A stretch of DNA of 64,000 nucleotides from Moniliella sp. 'wahieum' (lineage: Eukaryota > Basidiomycota > Moniliellomycetes > Moniliellales > Moniliellaceae): positions 62,001 to 126,000 of the forward strand of contig RSEE01000014.1 of the NCBI GenBank assembly GCA_003971905.1, given 5' to 3'. This document shows positions 24,124 through 35,955 of this stretch, piece after piece (position 1 is the stretch's first letter; each line of letters begins with the position of its first letter). The position numbers were made by a program, and so were the translations under genes. The notes under the pieces are model-generated. The model did not search any database. It saw only the letters and a program-made list of their open reading frames with translations, and was not told where the DNA came from.

Positions 24124-24960
24124 ATGTTCTCCCTCGTGCGTGCGCGCATGGGGCTTCAGGCCCCGCCTCTGTCGCTGGCCACGCGTGTGCTCGCTGTTGC
24201 CCCGCCGCAGCCGCAGCCGCTGCTTCGGAGGCAGTTCCACGCGTCGCCCTGTGCGCCCCGCTGCGCCGGTCAACTTGGACCCGAACCGCAAGTTCCCTGC
24301 GCGCAAGGTGTTCCTGGTGGAACAGTACCAGCAGATCTTGATGAGTGCAAGATGGTCATCTTGTTCCAGTTCAACTCTATCACCGCGCCTGAGATGGACA
24401 AGCTGCGCACGGACCTGGCCAACGTCCCGCTCACTATGGGCGAGGAACCGTTCGGGCCGGACGGCGCGCCGTTGCGCAAGGCTCGTCTGATGGTCGTGCG
24501 TAACGGGATAGCCAAGTTCGCTGCGCGGTCGCACAAGAGCGGTCAGGTGCGCAACTTGGCGCGTGCATTTTCAGGCCCGATGGCCATGGTGCATTGCGGT
24601 CACTTTTCCCCTGGGTACATGGGCCGCATCTTAACTACGCTCGACAAGAGTTTGGGTGGTCGTGCGGTGCCCGCGCCGAAAACGGGAAAGTATGCGCCCG
24701 AACAAACCAACATGAACTACCGCTTGATGCCGCTCGTCGCCCTCTTGGAAGGAAAACGGTACCCCCTCCACTTGGCTCGGGACGCGGCCAAGCTCCCCGA
24801 ACTGAAGCAGCTGCAGGCCGAGCTGCTCGGCGTTCTTTCCGCCCCGGGACAGAAGTTGGCTGGCACTATGGCCCAGGCAGCCGGTGGCGACCTGTCTCTT
24901 TTGCTCGAGGCACGCATCCGCGAGCTCAAGGGCCCCGAGGAGGGAGAGGAGAGCTCGTGA
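24124..24960 (+). CDS. Mitochondrial large-subunit ribosomal protein uL10m
   Basis: ATGTTCTCC at 24124 begins a basic, amphipathic presequence (VRARMGLQ...LLRRQFHAS), typical of mitochondrial import. The mature part reads NLDPNRKFPARKVFLVEQYQ, then KMVILFQFNSITAPEMDKLR and KARLMVVRNGIAKFAA, matching the uL10 fold (helix, strand, VVRN motif). It ends GPEEGEESS with TGA at 24958-24960. Length is about 278 residues. It would form the base of the L7/L12 stalk in the mitoribosome. Two compensating single-base errors flank the NLDPN...YQQIL stretch (near 24262 and 24340); restoring one G before GATGAG gives QQILDECK, the expected sequence. No intron. The fungal name is MRPL11 in budding yeast; orthology is likely but not proven. 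Confidence 0.85.
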   Translation: MFSLVRARMGLQAPPLSLATRVLAVAPPQPQPLLRRQFHASPCAPRCAGQLGPEPQVPCAQGVPGGTVPADLDECKMVILFQFNSITAPEMDKLRTDLANVPLTMGEEPFGPDGAPLRKARLMVVRNGIAKFAARSHKSGQVRNLARAFSGPMAMVHCGHFSPGYMGRILTTLDKSLGGRAVPAPKTGKYAPEQTNMNYRLMPLVALLEGKRYPLHLARDAAKLPELKQLQAELLGVLSAPGQKLAGTMAQAAGGDLSLLLEARIRELKGPEEGEESS

Positions 24961-25415
24961 AGTGGCGATGCATGCATACGGTTACTATTGTTCTGCGTGG
25001 TAGGAGGCGCTGGCGTAGGTGGCCGTTTTGTATCCGACTGGATTGCATAGGACCAAGAAGCAGGGGCAAAGAAGGCGCACACATAGATCAGGATCTGTTC
25101 AGTCTAGTGGTGAACGTTCGGTAGCGCGTTTGACCGTGCCAGGTCCAGATGGATCGTTTGCGTCCCCAAACTACTGTGCTCTCTGAGATGTGAGAGAGAT
25201 GTGAGAGCTGAAGGGAGCTGGGGGGATGTCGATCATCAATTCATCATTAACATTCAATGTGCATGCCCATGTCATTGTGCATCAACAGTGGAGTAGGGGA
25301 CGGGGATCAAATTCAAACGGGATGTGACGCGTGACGAGTAAAGAAACCAAGATTAGGGTGCTCCAGCAAGAAAGAGCACACAAGGGAAGCAGGCATTTGC
25401 AAGACAGGATTGAAG
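24961..25415. other. Convergent intergenic region between uL10m and TPS2
   Basis: It holds the 3' ends of two convergent genes. Nothing further is seen apart from GAGATGTGAGAG direct repeats near 25184-25207. Confidence 0.6.
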
Positions 25416-28400
25416 TTAGCCTTGGGTCGCTGCAAAGTCGGCCAAGACATCAATCACGTTTTGCGGCGCATCAACGTGCCAATGTGCCATCGTTTTCCTG
25501 TTGGCCGGGCCGACGGTGACGGTGTACAAGCTGATGGGGCGGTGGGTGTCGAGGCGTGCGACTGGGCCCACGGGTGGGGCACCGATCGCCATAGCCGTCT
25601 CCCAAGGGTGCGCGGTAGGCTGCAGCTCGGAATTGGCTAGGTCCTCGTCCTCGGCCCAATCAGGTTCCGCACCGAGCGCGGCGGCCAGCTCGCGGACCGG
25701 CAGAGCGCTAGTCTGGGCCGGCATGGCTGGACTCGCTGGGCTCATGGGGGAAAGAGAAGGACGGTAGGTGGGTCGTTCTTGCGCTTTCACCGCCGCCAAG
25801 GCACGGAACATGTCTTCGTCCGTCTTGTCGTCGCCAGCACAGAAAACAAACTCTGTCTCAGGATGGGCAGCAAGGATACGCTTCACAATCTCCCCTTTGT
25901 TCACCGCCAACGGACGGACCTCCAGGTTCTTCTTGCCGACCAAGACCTCGATGGGAAGGCGGTCGTAGGCCAACAGGTTTTCCAGGTGCGCCTGACATTC
26001 CTTAGCCTGGAACGAACCAAAGTCCGGGTCGGCGTTGCGGTAGTGCCAGGTGATTGAGCTCTTCTTCTGTTCAATATGCGAGCCTCCCGTGCGCTAATGT
26101 TGAAGTTAGTAACCGTCGACGGCACATGAATGCGAAAACGTGTGGGGTGGGTGGGTGGGGGGACGTACCTCAGTGTAGTACTCAAAGATGGCCCGGATGT
26201 CCTGCTGCCAGGACATATCGAAATCCTTGGCAATGTTAATCCATTCGTCTTCTCCGGGCTCTTTGAGGAAGCACCCATGCTCAGCCGAAAACCCAAGGTT
26301 GTGCAGGTGACCAAGGTGCTTGGAGAGGAACTGCTGGTCGCGTCCAGAGATGATAAAGATCACGTTCTGGGGTTCTGGCTAAGCGTCGCCAACGTTTCGA
26401 GCAGCTGGGCCGAAGGCACAGCCATCTCGGGCAACTTGACAATCGGCGTCAACGTCCCATCATAGTCGAGCAGGATCAAACGGCGACGGGTAGGAGGAGC
26501 AGGCCGGTTCCAATCGGCTTGGATTGCGGCCAGGTCGAGCGGGGGAGTGAGGTGCGACGTCTCCTCCACATGAAGGCGGTAAACCAGTTGGCGGACCAAC
26601 GTGGCGGCCCAAGTGTGGAGGGTGTGGAGAGTAACTTGGTCGTAAGCAAGTCGATGCCGGAGCGCCTTCTCATCAGGTGCCAGTGTGAGCGCTTCGTTGA
26701 TCGCCTGGGCCACCCCCAGACGTTCCAGGGGTTGACTGGATCGCTGTGCGCATCCGGCTGGCGGTGCCCGTGAATTCAGAGAGAACCAGGGGAGACTTTT
26801 TGCCATATTGTTCTTGGCAAATCACATACTCCATCGACGTTGTGTTCATCCCATCCCGCACCGACGTTACGAGCGCCAAATCGGCCACCCCGAGCAGTGC
26901 AAAGTACTCATCCCGATCAATGATGGTGGTAGTGGTGTACCGGCGCAAACGAGAGAGTGCCATACTCGGAATTGATCTGGGAGACCAACTCGCTAACTTG
27001 GCGCTCAAGCGCTGGTGACTCATGCACCGCCGGCGAGGTCACTTGGATCAACGCCACCTTACCCCGCCACTCGGGGTATTCCCGCAACAGCGTCTGGAAC
27101 GCTTGCAACTTCTGCAGCACCCCGCGCACACATCCAACTTGTCCCGTCCCACAATAATTTTCTTGCCTGCGTACAGGCGTCGGAAGGCGTCCATCTTTGG
27201 TCCCACCCCGGGTGAGCGCGCATCCTTGACCATCTTGACTGCATCAATCCCGATGGGGTTGTAGCTGATTGCCGTGATTTGCCCGTCAGCAGACTCAACA
27301 GAGTTGTAAGAGGCATCAAAGCCACAGACCCGGATGCAAGAAGAGAGGAAGTGACGTGAATAGGAAAAGGCTTGGAAGCAGGCCAGGTCAGCACCCAGCA
27401 TACCCTCAAGGATCGCTTGGCGCTTGGGTAGGCAGCGGAAGACCTCACTCGAGGGAAAGGGTGCGTGCATGAAAAGGGTGATGTGTGCCTCGGGCACCAG
27501 CTGCCGCAGGAGCTTCGGTACCAACAAGAGGTGGTAGTCATGGACAATCACCATGTCCCCCGGCACGTACTCGGCGGCGATTCGCTGAGCATATGCCAGG
27601 TTCGCCTCATAGTACGCATCCAGCTCGAGTCGTCCCAGCTCGAGCCCGTCTTGACTGGGTTCACATCCTCCCACAACAGGTAATGCAACAGCGGCCAGAG
27701 CACTGTCTTGCAATAGCCCTCGTAGTGGCCGTGTGCGACGCGCGACTCCATCCACACAGGCACATACTTGATCCCGTAATCGCCATGGCCAACCACGTGT
27801 TCGTCCTCTTCCTCTTCTTCCTCCTTGCGCTCCTCCTTGGCAGCCGAACTGATGGTGCGGTACACCTTGTGCTGCCACGTTCCTTGGGAGATGGCGACAG
27901 TCCATTCCCGTCCGCCCGCCCATCGATGGCGGGGCCAATGTCGCTGGACCACTTGGAAGGGTCCTCGAGGTCACTCAGTACCTGCTCAATCTCCTTCCGC
28001 TCCGAATCGGAGAGGGTGGCTGCGTCGGTGCGCTGGTTACCCGGTGCCTTGGCGGGAAACGTAATGTCCCCCGTCCAGCCAATGAACGTCTGTTTGTGGG
28101 TCTTGCAAAGACTCTGGACTCCACTGCTGAGCGCAGTGTGGCCACGACGAGGTGTAAGAACCCAGCGCGACGAAGCATGAGATACCATATCGTAGTCGGT
28201 TGGATTGTCCGAGGAAGGAGCAGTCGACTCCAATGGCGGAGAGGAGAGGAGAGAGTCTGGTTGTTCCGGCGAGTTCCGGGGATTTGGAGGTGAGGGGAGT
28301 GTCAGCCTCGGAGGAAGCCTCCTCTCGCTCTTCCCCCGCTGCAGCATTCACGTCAAGGGATTGGTCCATGGGGGTCAAAATGTCGTGGTGATGTGGTTCG

Positions 28401-28780
28401 GCGGACTGAGCAAGCTCGTCACGGGCCTGCGCCTGCGCCTCGCTTTCCGCCTCGGCAAGGGAGCGGACAACAAGAGGAAGGTAGTGGCTCACATGGATGA
28501 TGCGCCCGGTCAAAGGAGTGTTGCCTGGCTGGGCATTGTAAGCCTGTTCCATCTCGGCGAGGGAGGCGCGGATCTGACGAATGGTTTCAAACTGCGGGCG
28601 CTCGTCGTGGGTGGCATGGGTAGCGCTGGTAGCGATGCTGTGTCGATGTGTTGCAGCGGTCCAGAGGAGGCGTGTCGAGGGGCTTGGAGTCCTCGGCGGG
28701 CGAGGTAGGAACGACGGAGGTCAGGATTGGTGGGACCAGAGAGCTCTTGGGACGCGGCTACTGGGCTTGGTCGAGGACAT
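25416..28780 (-). CDS. TPS2: Trehalose-6-phosphate phosphatase with N-terminal GT20 (synthase-like) domain
   Basis: The probable start is ATG 28780-28778 (MSSTKPSSRV). The N-terminal GT20 domain begins with GRIIHVSHYLPLVV (about 28500) and includes LWPLLHYLLWEDVNP, MVIVHDYHLLLVPKLLR, FMHAPFPSSEVFR, ISYNPIGIDA and LVTSVRDGMNTTSMEY. The C-terminal HAD phosphatase has motif I DYDGTLTP (near 26470), IISGRDQQFL, NKGEIVKRIL and GDDKTDEDMF, then stops at 25416. In this two-domain class the phosphatase is active and the GT20 part is usually scaffolding, bound to Tps1 in the trehalose synthase complex. An intron at 26094-26168 (GTACGT...TAG) sits between FEYYTE and RTGGSHIEQK. A TPS2-specific insert (EHHHDILTP-like, acidic) follows the first motif. 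Several frame changes occur in the GT20 half. Length is about 1,090 residues. Confidence 0.93.
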
Positions 28781-30386
28781 GGTGGGGCGGGGCGAAGCAT
28801 GGTGGCTAGCCTTGGTAGGCAAGCGGCGATGCCGCCGGGAGCAGGGAGGGAAGAGCGGGGGCTCAGCGGCATACACGCCGGGAGCAAGGATGGAAGTGCC
28901 GGCGCGCTTGCCCTGGGCCCGGGACGCGGCCTTGGCGGGGTGGGGCATGGCGGGGGGGCGGAGGTGGAGGTGGAGGTGGAGGTGGAGGTGGAGGTGGAGG
29001 TGGAGGTGGAGGTGGAGGTGGAGGGGAGTGGAGGTGGAGGTGGAGGTGGTGGGAGGCCAGCAGATGGGAGTGTGCTGGGGCGCATCGAAGCCAGGTGTGA
29101 CTTGGATTCTGGAGGCCTGGGCTGGACCAGGGCTGCGGCTGTCGTGCCAGATACGCGGCTGGAACACGGGCCCACTCAACCAATTTGCCTGTGGCACGGG
29201 CCCCGTCATGCGTCACCCGTCGCCCGTCGCCCGATGCTGCGGTCGAATGCGGACTTAGCTCGGTTGCCATTCCCGCGCAGCCCACGCACGGGGGCAGTAG
29301 TGCATCGTGGCACGGGGGGGGGCAGCACCACCACTAGCAGGCGCACACACCCGAGTACATCGCAATCGATGGCGGCCTCGATCGCTTCCGCTCCGCCTTT
29401 GGCCCGGCAGATCCCACGCGGACGCCCAGTGGCCAGTGGGGCAGGCCCACGTTAGTGCTTATTTGCCACCCCTGTCTTGCAGTCTGGCCAACACACTTGT
29501 TGTGCAAATCAGCCCTGTACTCAGTACCAGACCTCGGTCGCGCTGGCTTAGTACTACTGTCTCAACTGCCAACCATCGACCGTCCGCAGAGCCAGCCAGG
29601 CCACCCTGTCTGGCCCTTCCCCGCTTCTATGGCGCCCCCAGCCCGCTCCAGAAATTTACTCTCCTTCTCTCGGCCAACAAGCCTGAAACACCAAGCATAC
29701 GCCCGGTACACGTTAGTTGGCACGTTCCCGCCGTTACCGGTTACCACGTATCCGGTTTCCTTGTCATGCTCTGTTACACTAGTGTTATGCCCATTCGTGC
29801 ACCTGAATTACATGTTGATCGGGGCCTGATCGGAAGAAGTGCCGCCCGTTAACTGTAAGACCGTTGCACCTAACAGCCGCATCCCAACCAGTCATCTCGT
29901 CGGTGCGGGTCCCCTCCGGGAAAGGCCAAAAAGGAACCCAAAACGGTGTGAGAATCAGAGGGACTCTCAGATCTCAAAGATCCCCTCATGTGACGCAGTC
30001 TTCCGCTCGCGCTCATGGCCAACCCAATTGCCCCCCTTCTACGTCCCCTCCTTCCCCACCTCTTCTACTCGGGATCGCGCCTGGTAGACCACCATACGTG
30101 CATCACGAGCACTGGTGGAAAGCCAAGGAGGATAGGCCATGACGGATTGAAGCCACAATTGAACCCATTCTCTCGCCAGTTGAACCAGAACGCTGAGCTC
30201 AGCGCTCAGGCTGAGCGGCTGACCACAACCCACATACACAACACACAGACATTTTCCATGGGAACATGGGTAGCAATTGGAGTGCATATGCACAACCAAT
30301 GAGCTGGAAGAAAGGTTTGAACGCAGCAGGCCCCCCCTCGGCCGGACGTTACACCTGAGCTGTGGTCCGTACCCATCCATGACTCG
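28781..30386. other. Intergenic region upstream of TPS2 and downstream of PIG-U
   Basis: The proximal part holds the TPS2 promoter, including a GGAGGT hexamer array. The rest, to the PIG-U stop, shows only short overlapping frames. A GGTTACC-type palindrome lies at 29732-29746. Confidence 0.5.
28960..29050. repeat. GGAGGT hexanucleotide array upstream of TPS2
   Basis: About fourteen near-perfect GGAGGT units on the plus strand, that is, an ACCTCC pyrimidine array on the TPS2 sense strand 180-270 bp before its start codon. Such G-rich tandem units can form quadruplexes; a promoter role is inference. Confidence 0.85.
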
Positions 30387-32015
30387 TCACCGCCGCGTCT
30401 TCCGGGGCTGGGGTAGCAACGGACGCGGGTTCCGATTCACGAGGTGGGGGCAAGAGCGCGCGCGCTTCCCGTGCACCACACGTCCCTTGGCCCACAGCGC
30501 GTCCAACAAGCCTCCTGCTCCTGCAAGGGCAAACACAAGAGTGGAAGCGAAGAAGAAGTTGGCGTTGCCTGAGCCCGTGACGGTCCACAGTTCGTGGAAT
30601 GCAGGCAGAAACAAGAGACTGTACGCATAGAGCAGCGCGGTGACGATAGGATGACGCAAGTCTGGAGTACATGTGTCAGCCCGTTGTCTTTTCGTCTCTT
30701 TTCAGGTCATAAAACCTCTGGGAAGCTCGGACGCGCACGTGCGCGCGGAGGTGCGGGAGGGGAGGGCGAGACGTACAAGGAAATACCTCGGGGTGAAGGG
30801 AAGAAGGACCATACAGAGCAGAATCGCCGAGTGTGGGGTAGGGCTGGAAGACGGCGACAATGCCAATGAGGAGGGTGATGGCAAAGAACGGGTCGGCGCG
30901 GAACTTGATGCTGAGAGGAGCGACATAGAGGCCCAAATGGGCATTGAAAGTAAGCAGGAAGAAGGAACGGAAATGGTCAAACATTTCGGTGAAAAAGTAC
31001 CACCAGATCCCCACGTTGGGTGCCAAGTCGGTCAAGAGGAGCAAATGGGCGTAACACGCACGCCACACTTGAGCCGCCTCGCTCCACCGGTCCCCACCCT
31101 AAAGGAGAGGAGGAATAGGTTCCCCCACCCAAGCGCGAAGGTCAGGACGAGCGTCAATAGCGCCAGGGATAGTGCACCCGCCCGGGAAGAGGAGGCCAGC
31201 ATGCATACAGGTGGAAGTAGCAATAGCGGGTAGAGACGAACCACCACAGTAACTGCTAACAATGTCGCAGTAGCAATGCGCAAGGCGAGGCGTTTAGATT
31301 GGCTGGAGAAAGGCGAGGCCTCCTTGGACGAGGCCAGGGCCAAGTATACTGTCCAAGCCAGCAGCGGAGCATACAGTGTGGTTGACGACAAGGAGAGGCA
31401 GGTGAGAATGGTAACGGGGTTGAGGAGATAAAGGGCAGCCACCAGGGCGGAGCGGGAAGAAGGGTGAGAGGGAGCGCCGCCACGGGCGGCACTGGTCGTG
31501 CCAAGGGAGGTACGGCCGGATTTGCGTCGGGCGGCACTTGCCTTCTCCATCAGCGCGGCTTCGATCTGGGCCAGTCCACGTGGGCGGGCGAGCGGGCGGA
31601 GGGGCGCACGCAGCCTTTCGATCCGCAGCAGAGCAATGGCCGTCAAGATGTCGGCTGCAACAAAGAGGAGGTCGAAGAGCGAGGGCGGGCGGGCGGTGAC
31701 ACTCCACTGGGCGAACTGGAACTGGATGGGGGATGGCGGTGCGGCGACGAAAGGCGTGAGGAGGCGGACTACCAAGGGAGGGTGGTGAACGTGTGGGCTG
31801 TGCCAAGGGCCTGGTGTGCTGGTGCGCATGGGGAGGGGAGGAGGCGAGGTGGGCGGCCTCGCGCAGGCCGCGGACAGCAGTGGAGGGCGAGACGAGTTCG
31901 GTGCGGTCCTCGAGCAGCGAGCGGATGGAGGCGGGCGTCAGCGCAAAGGCGGCAACGCGCACCAGCAGGCCCACCAGCACGACGGCCCACACCGCAGCGG
32001 CGGCGGAGGCGCCAT
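30387..32015 (-). CDS. GAB1: GPI transamidase subunit PIG-U (GAB1/CDC91)
   Basis: The start is ATG 32015-32013 (MAPPPP, then a frame change into AAVWAVVLVGLLVRVAAF, the first helix). The family signatures follow: LEDRTELVSPSTAVRGLREA, HSPHVHHPPLVVRLL, LYLLNPVTILTCLS, then the diagnostic APNVGIWWYFFTEMFDHFR and finally GSGNANFFFASTLVF. The stop is at 30387. Hydrophobic helices occur throughout, as expected for an ER multispanning protein. It is one of the subunits of the complex that attaches GPI anchors to proteins. An intron lies at 30662-30786 (GTATTT...CAG), one of few not starting GTACGT; a frame error adjoins it. Length is about 500 residues, slightly longer than yeast Gab1. The gene diverges from dolichol kinase, another ER glycosylation gene, across about 370 bp. 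Confidence 0.92.
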
Positions 32016-32386
32016 CGCGGGGAGACGGGTGGCGAGGGGGGCATTGGCCAGGGATGCGCGCGGGAGGCTGCGGGAGACAGTGGGTGGAGGTGGGCGGCTG
32101 GCCTGGATGCGAGTGGGCTGTGAATGTTGCACGCTGGAGATTCCGCGTAGTCTGCTGGGGGCTTTTATTTATTGCCACTGGTCAGCTGGCCATCCACACA
32201 AGCCAGATCAGCTGTCCAGGCTCAGGCGCAGCCCCGAAGGGTGGATCAGCCGACCGCCGCCGGCCGCAGTCAACACCGCCATCATCATCGTCATCGTCAC
32301 CGCCACCGCCACCGCCATCGCCACTACCACCACCACCGCCATCGCCACTACCACCACCACCACCGACCCCGCCGCAACTGGCTGTC
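32016..32386. promoter_or_regulatory. Divergent promoter region of PIG-U and dolichol kinase with ACC/GCC repeats
   Basis: This 371-bp interval lies between two divergent start codons. The half next to dolichol kinase (about 32280-32371) is made of CACCGCC/CACTACCAC trinucleotide-based repeats ending 16 bp before the ATG. No TATA-like element stands out. Confidence 0.6.
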
Positions 32387-35300
32387 ATGCCGCCTCTCCC
32401 ATCACAGCAGCCCCCACACGCATCGCCGCCGCCGCCTCCGCCTCCCCCCGACTCCTTCGCCTCTCTTGGCCGCCCCCGCGCCCGCCTCCGCCGCTTGGCT
32501 AGTGAAATCGACTCGGCCTGGTCCACCGACTCGACCGACGCCTACGCCTCCAGCCCACCCCCTCTCCGCCCGCTGCGGCCCTGGGCCGAGAGCCACCATC
32601 ACCATGCCACGGCCAGCAAGTGGACGAGCATGGACCTCTTCAAGCCCCGCACCTTCCAGACCCACCCTCCCGCCAGCGCCCTCGCACACCCCTCGCCCGA
32701 GCCCGGCCCCGCCGCTCCCCGGTCCTTCTCTCGCTCCCGCTCCCGCTCCCCCTCAGGCTCCAGCTCCAACTCGGCCCCAACCGAGACGTATGGCGCCGGA
32801 CCCAGCGGCCGCCGTCGACCTCTTCCGAGCCCCAGTCTGGATCCGAATCCGACTCGGCCGACAGCCCCCGCGCCCGCCCCTTTCGCTGGGACACGCGTGT
32901 GCCTCGCATCTCTGCACACGCTGATGTTCCTCCCGCGTCCCGAGCGTCGGCGACGCGGTACAGCGTTTCCCCCATCCCAACAGGCCAGTCTCCTCGACTG
33001 CTACCGTCAGCTGCCTGGAGCTCGGCACACGCGTCCCATCTACCTCCCTCTGACGCGGGCATGCGGGCCCCCGTCTCCTCCTCACCCGAGGTCACCGCAT
33101 CTGCCCTGTGCGTGCACTAAGCCAGATCCACAAACGACTCTCGTCTCAAACCATCCGGCCCCCAACCATCTCGCCCGGGGATGAGAACGGGCTGACACAC
33201 GCCTCCGGATCCGGGTCCGGCGGAGCAGAGGGGCCCGAAATGGCAGCTGACTCCAAGACCCCGCCTACCTTGTCCCGTGCGTTTCTGCTGCCTTCTGCTC
33301 CCGACAAATTGGGCATGTTGGAGCGGATGGGTGCCTACCTTGCCGCCTACAAGGTGGACACCAACTGGTTTGCAGAGACTACGTTGCTTGTCTCGGCTGC
33401 TTTGGGCGTTGCGTATGCCCTGTACCACACAACATTCCCGCGTTGCGCAAACCGGCTTACGCCCTGGCCAGTCAGACCATTGTGGCAGTAGGACTGAGCC
33501 CCTTTCTGCGCTGGTTGGATGCACATGCATTCAGGTCTCCCGATGCGCGAACCAAAATGGATGCGACGGGCACCGATCCGGAGTTCCGTCCAATCCTCGG
33601 ACTCATGTCAATCCTGGGCTGGGAGGCAACCCCGAACGGCCCTTACCAAGGAAAACAGCAAGGCATACTCAACCCTCCCGCCCCAACTTTCTCGTTACGA
33701 ACTGCGGGACGAGACGGGAGGTCACCTACGAGAGACGGTATATCGTCCGGCCGGCGTGGCCCACCAGGACGCTCGCTACGTTTGGGGTCTTCCACCGACC
33801 CGCTTTTTCCGCGATGCCCGTGATCAAGGGTTGATTCCTGGACTGTTATGTGGTCCACTCTTGGCGTCGGCTTGTCTATTGGATGCTGTCACAGCCGAAC
33901 GGTCTGTTGCCGCTGGCCATGCAACTTCGATGGTTGGGGAATGGCGTCTACCTTCCTGGCCCGCCAAGGCCGAGTTACCTGCGTGGGCACGCTTGCCTCC
34001 TCCCTCCTCCAGAAGGGTTGGCTTGTCTTTCGTCAGCTCGTTTGGCGCTTTCGTCGATGCATACACTTGTTTTCTTGATCAACGTCATCCCATCGTTGCG
34101 ATGCACTACGCCCCAGCTCATTGGGTTTCTCCGCGCAAGACGAGTCATCGGACGCGTAACTTGCCCTGTTTTACGGCGCAATTACTTCGGCGCTTACCAT
34201 CGCAGCGCCCATGGGTCTCTTGGCTCTCTTGGGTGTTTCGGTTGCGGGCGGGGAAGCACCACTGCTTCAGGAGGGTTATCCGTATGGGAAGTGGTGCTAA
34301 CCTCAGCCTTGTACCAAACCACACTGCTCACCACTGTAGCCTTGGCTCGGCGCAACTTTACCTATGGCGAACTCGTTATCGCCGTCGCCTATGGTGTTAC
34401 GATCATGGTCGAGGCAACTAGCTTGACGATCGCACGTATCACACGGTCCTTGGCGCCCCACACCTTCCGAGCACCCAATGCGCTTCTCGTTTTGCAACTC
34501 GCTTTGATCGGGGGTACATTTTCCATTGGCTTTCTTACCTCTCCGCTTCTCTATCTGTCCCGTTCGCTTGCGCAGCGTCCCACCCATCGACTCCGTTGGC
34601 CGGAAAAGCGTCGGGGACATCGCAAGATTTTGTCCGCTTCCTTTTACACCTTGGCCGCCCTTTTTGTCGCAGCCGTTCTGGGACCTTGGTGCAGATGGTT
34701 GCTCAACACCAATCCGTGGGTATGGACAGTGCGGTTTACCTTGGGACTCGAGACGCTTGCCTCGCCCCCTGGTACCCTTGGATGGCGCGACTGGTCTGCT
34801 TCCCCGCTCGCTCTTAGCTTGGTGGGCTGCGTGTCTCTCGGCCACCGCGATCTTTTGGGCCGCCGCGACGCCCAGTGGATTCTCCAGCAGCGTTTTGTGT
34901 CAAAAGGTACCTCGGGATCAGTAGCCCCTCATAATCCACCCCACGCCTTGCCCAAACCCCCTTCCCTGTGGGGCTGGGCACGAATCAGTTCACTTTGTTC
35001 ACCCTTTGTTCGCCCTCGGTTTCCTACCCAACCCCGATCACCATACACCTCGCCATCCAACGTGATTCGTCCCTTGCCTCAAACGGAGGCGGATGGGCGG
35101 ATCCCTCATCCTGACGTTGGGGTGAACGAACCCAAAGGTCCCGCAGCGAACGTCTGCCGCTTCTCTCAGTCCTTGAGTCCTCCGACTGCATTGCCCGTGC
35201 TTGGGGACAAAAGTAAGGACGAGTCGGTACCGGCAGGATCCTTTCTACCCGACCCAAGCGGCAGGCCATTTGGCTCTCTCTTAACGCTAAGCGCAAGTTC

Positions 35301-35955
35301 TTCCATCTCCTGGCTATTGTCATGTTCATCCCTGGATTCTTGCTCAACGTACGTTCTCTTCTGTCTCTGTCTCTGTCTCTGTTTGCTTCCCCTTCCGACT
35401 TTGATCCTGACTTGTCTTCTTTCTAGCCAGCTTTTACCCACCTCGCCATGAGTGTCGCATTTGCGGTTTTCATTCTCTGCGAGTACACACGCTACTTTGC
35501 GTGTTATCCTCTCGGAGCGCCTCTCCACGTCTTCTCTCCCGCTTTTTGGATAGCAAAGACCAAAATGGCCCAGTCATCTTGTCACCCTTTACCTGCTACA
35601 AGGATGCGCCTTACCCCTCTGGCTCGAGGCTCGGCCTTCCGCGCTGGCCCGCTGCACCTCCACATTAGCCCTGGGCATTGCCGATGCGACGGCCTCCGTC
35701 GTTGGACGCAAGTTTGGTGCGACGCGGTGGCCCCAGAGTCGCAAGACGGTCGAGGAACGATGGCCTTTATTGTTTCTCTCTCTCTCGGGCTTGGTCGTCC
35801 ATGCGCTTTGGCCCGAAGGAGGGCAATCGTTTAGCCTCTCTGCTTGGATTGCGACGGCGACTGCGCTCGGCTTGTTTGAGGGCGTGTCGGAACAAAACGA
35901 TAACCTAATCTTGCCCATCTATTCGTTTGTCCTCACGTCGCTTTTCGGCTTGTGA
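32387..35955 (+). CDS. SEC59: Dolichol kinase (SEC59/DOLK)
   Basis: ATGCCGCCT at 32387 opens a long disordered N-terminus of more than 280 residues (poly-Pro, Ser/Arg repeats such as SRSRSRSPSGSSS). From about 33250 hydrophobic helices appear (LGMLERMGAYLAAYKVD, LLVSAALGVAYALY) and continue through the gene. The diagnostic C-terminus reads KRKFFHLLAIVMFIPGF, then GIADATASVVGRKFGATRWP, which matches the CTP-binding kinase motif, and EGVSEQNDNLILPIYSFVL, with the stop at 35953-35955. It phosphorylates dolichol with CTP in the ER for N-glycosylation, O-mannosylation and GPI anchors. An intron at 35349-35426 (GTACGT...TAG) contains a CTCTGT array. The span predicts about 1,160 residues, about twice the size of yeast Sec59. 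The extra length is mostly the N-terminal region, so a separate upstream gene fused by frame errors cannot be ruled out. Many frame changes occur. Confidence 0.88.

Noticed and set aside
24964-25212. Short direct repeats suggesting a CRISPR-like or satellite array.
   Set aside because: Only two or three GAGATGTGAGAG-like copies without regular spacers; ordinary simple repeat.
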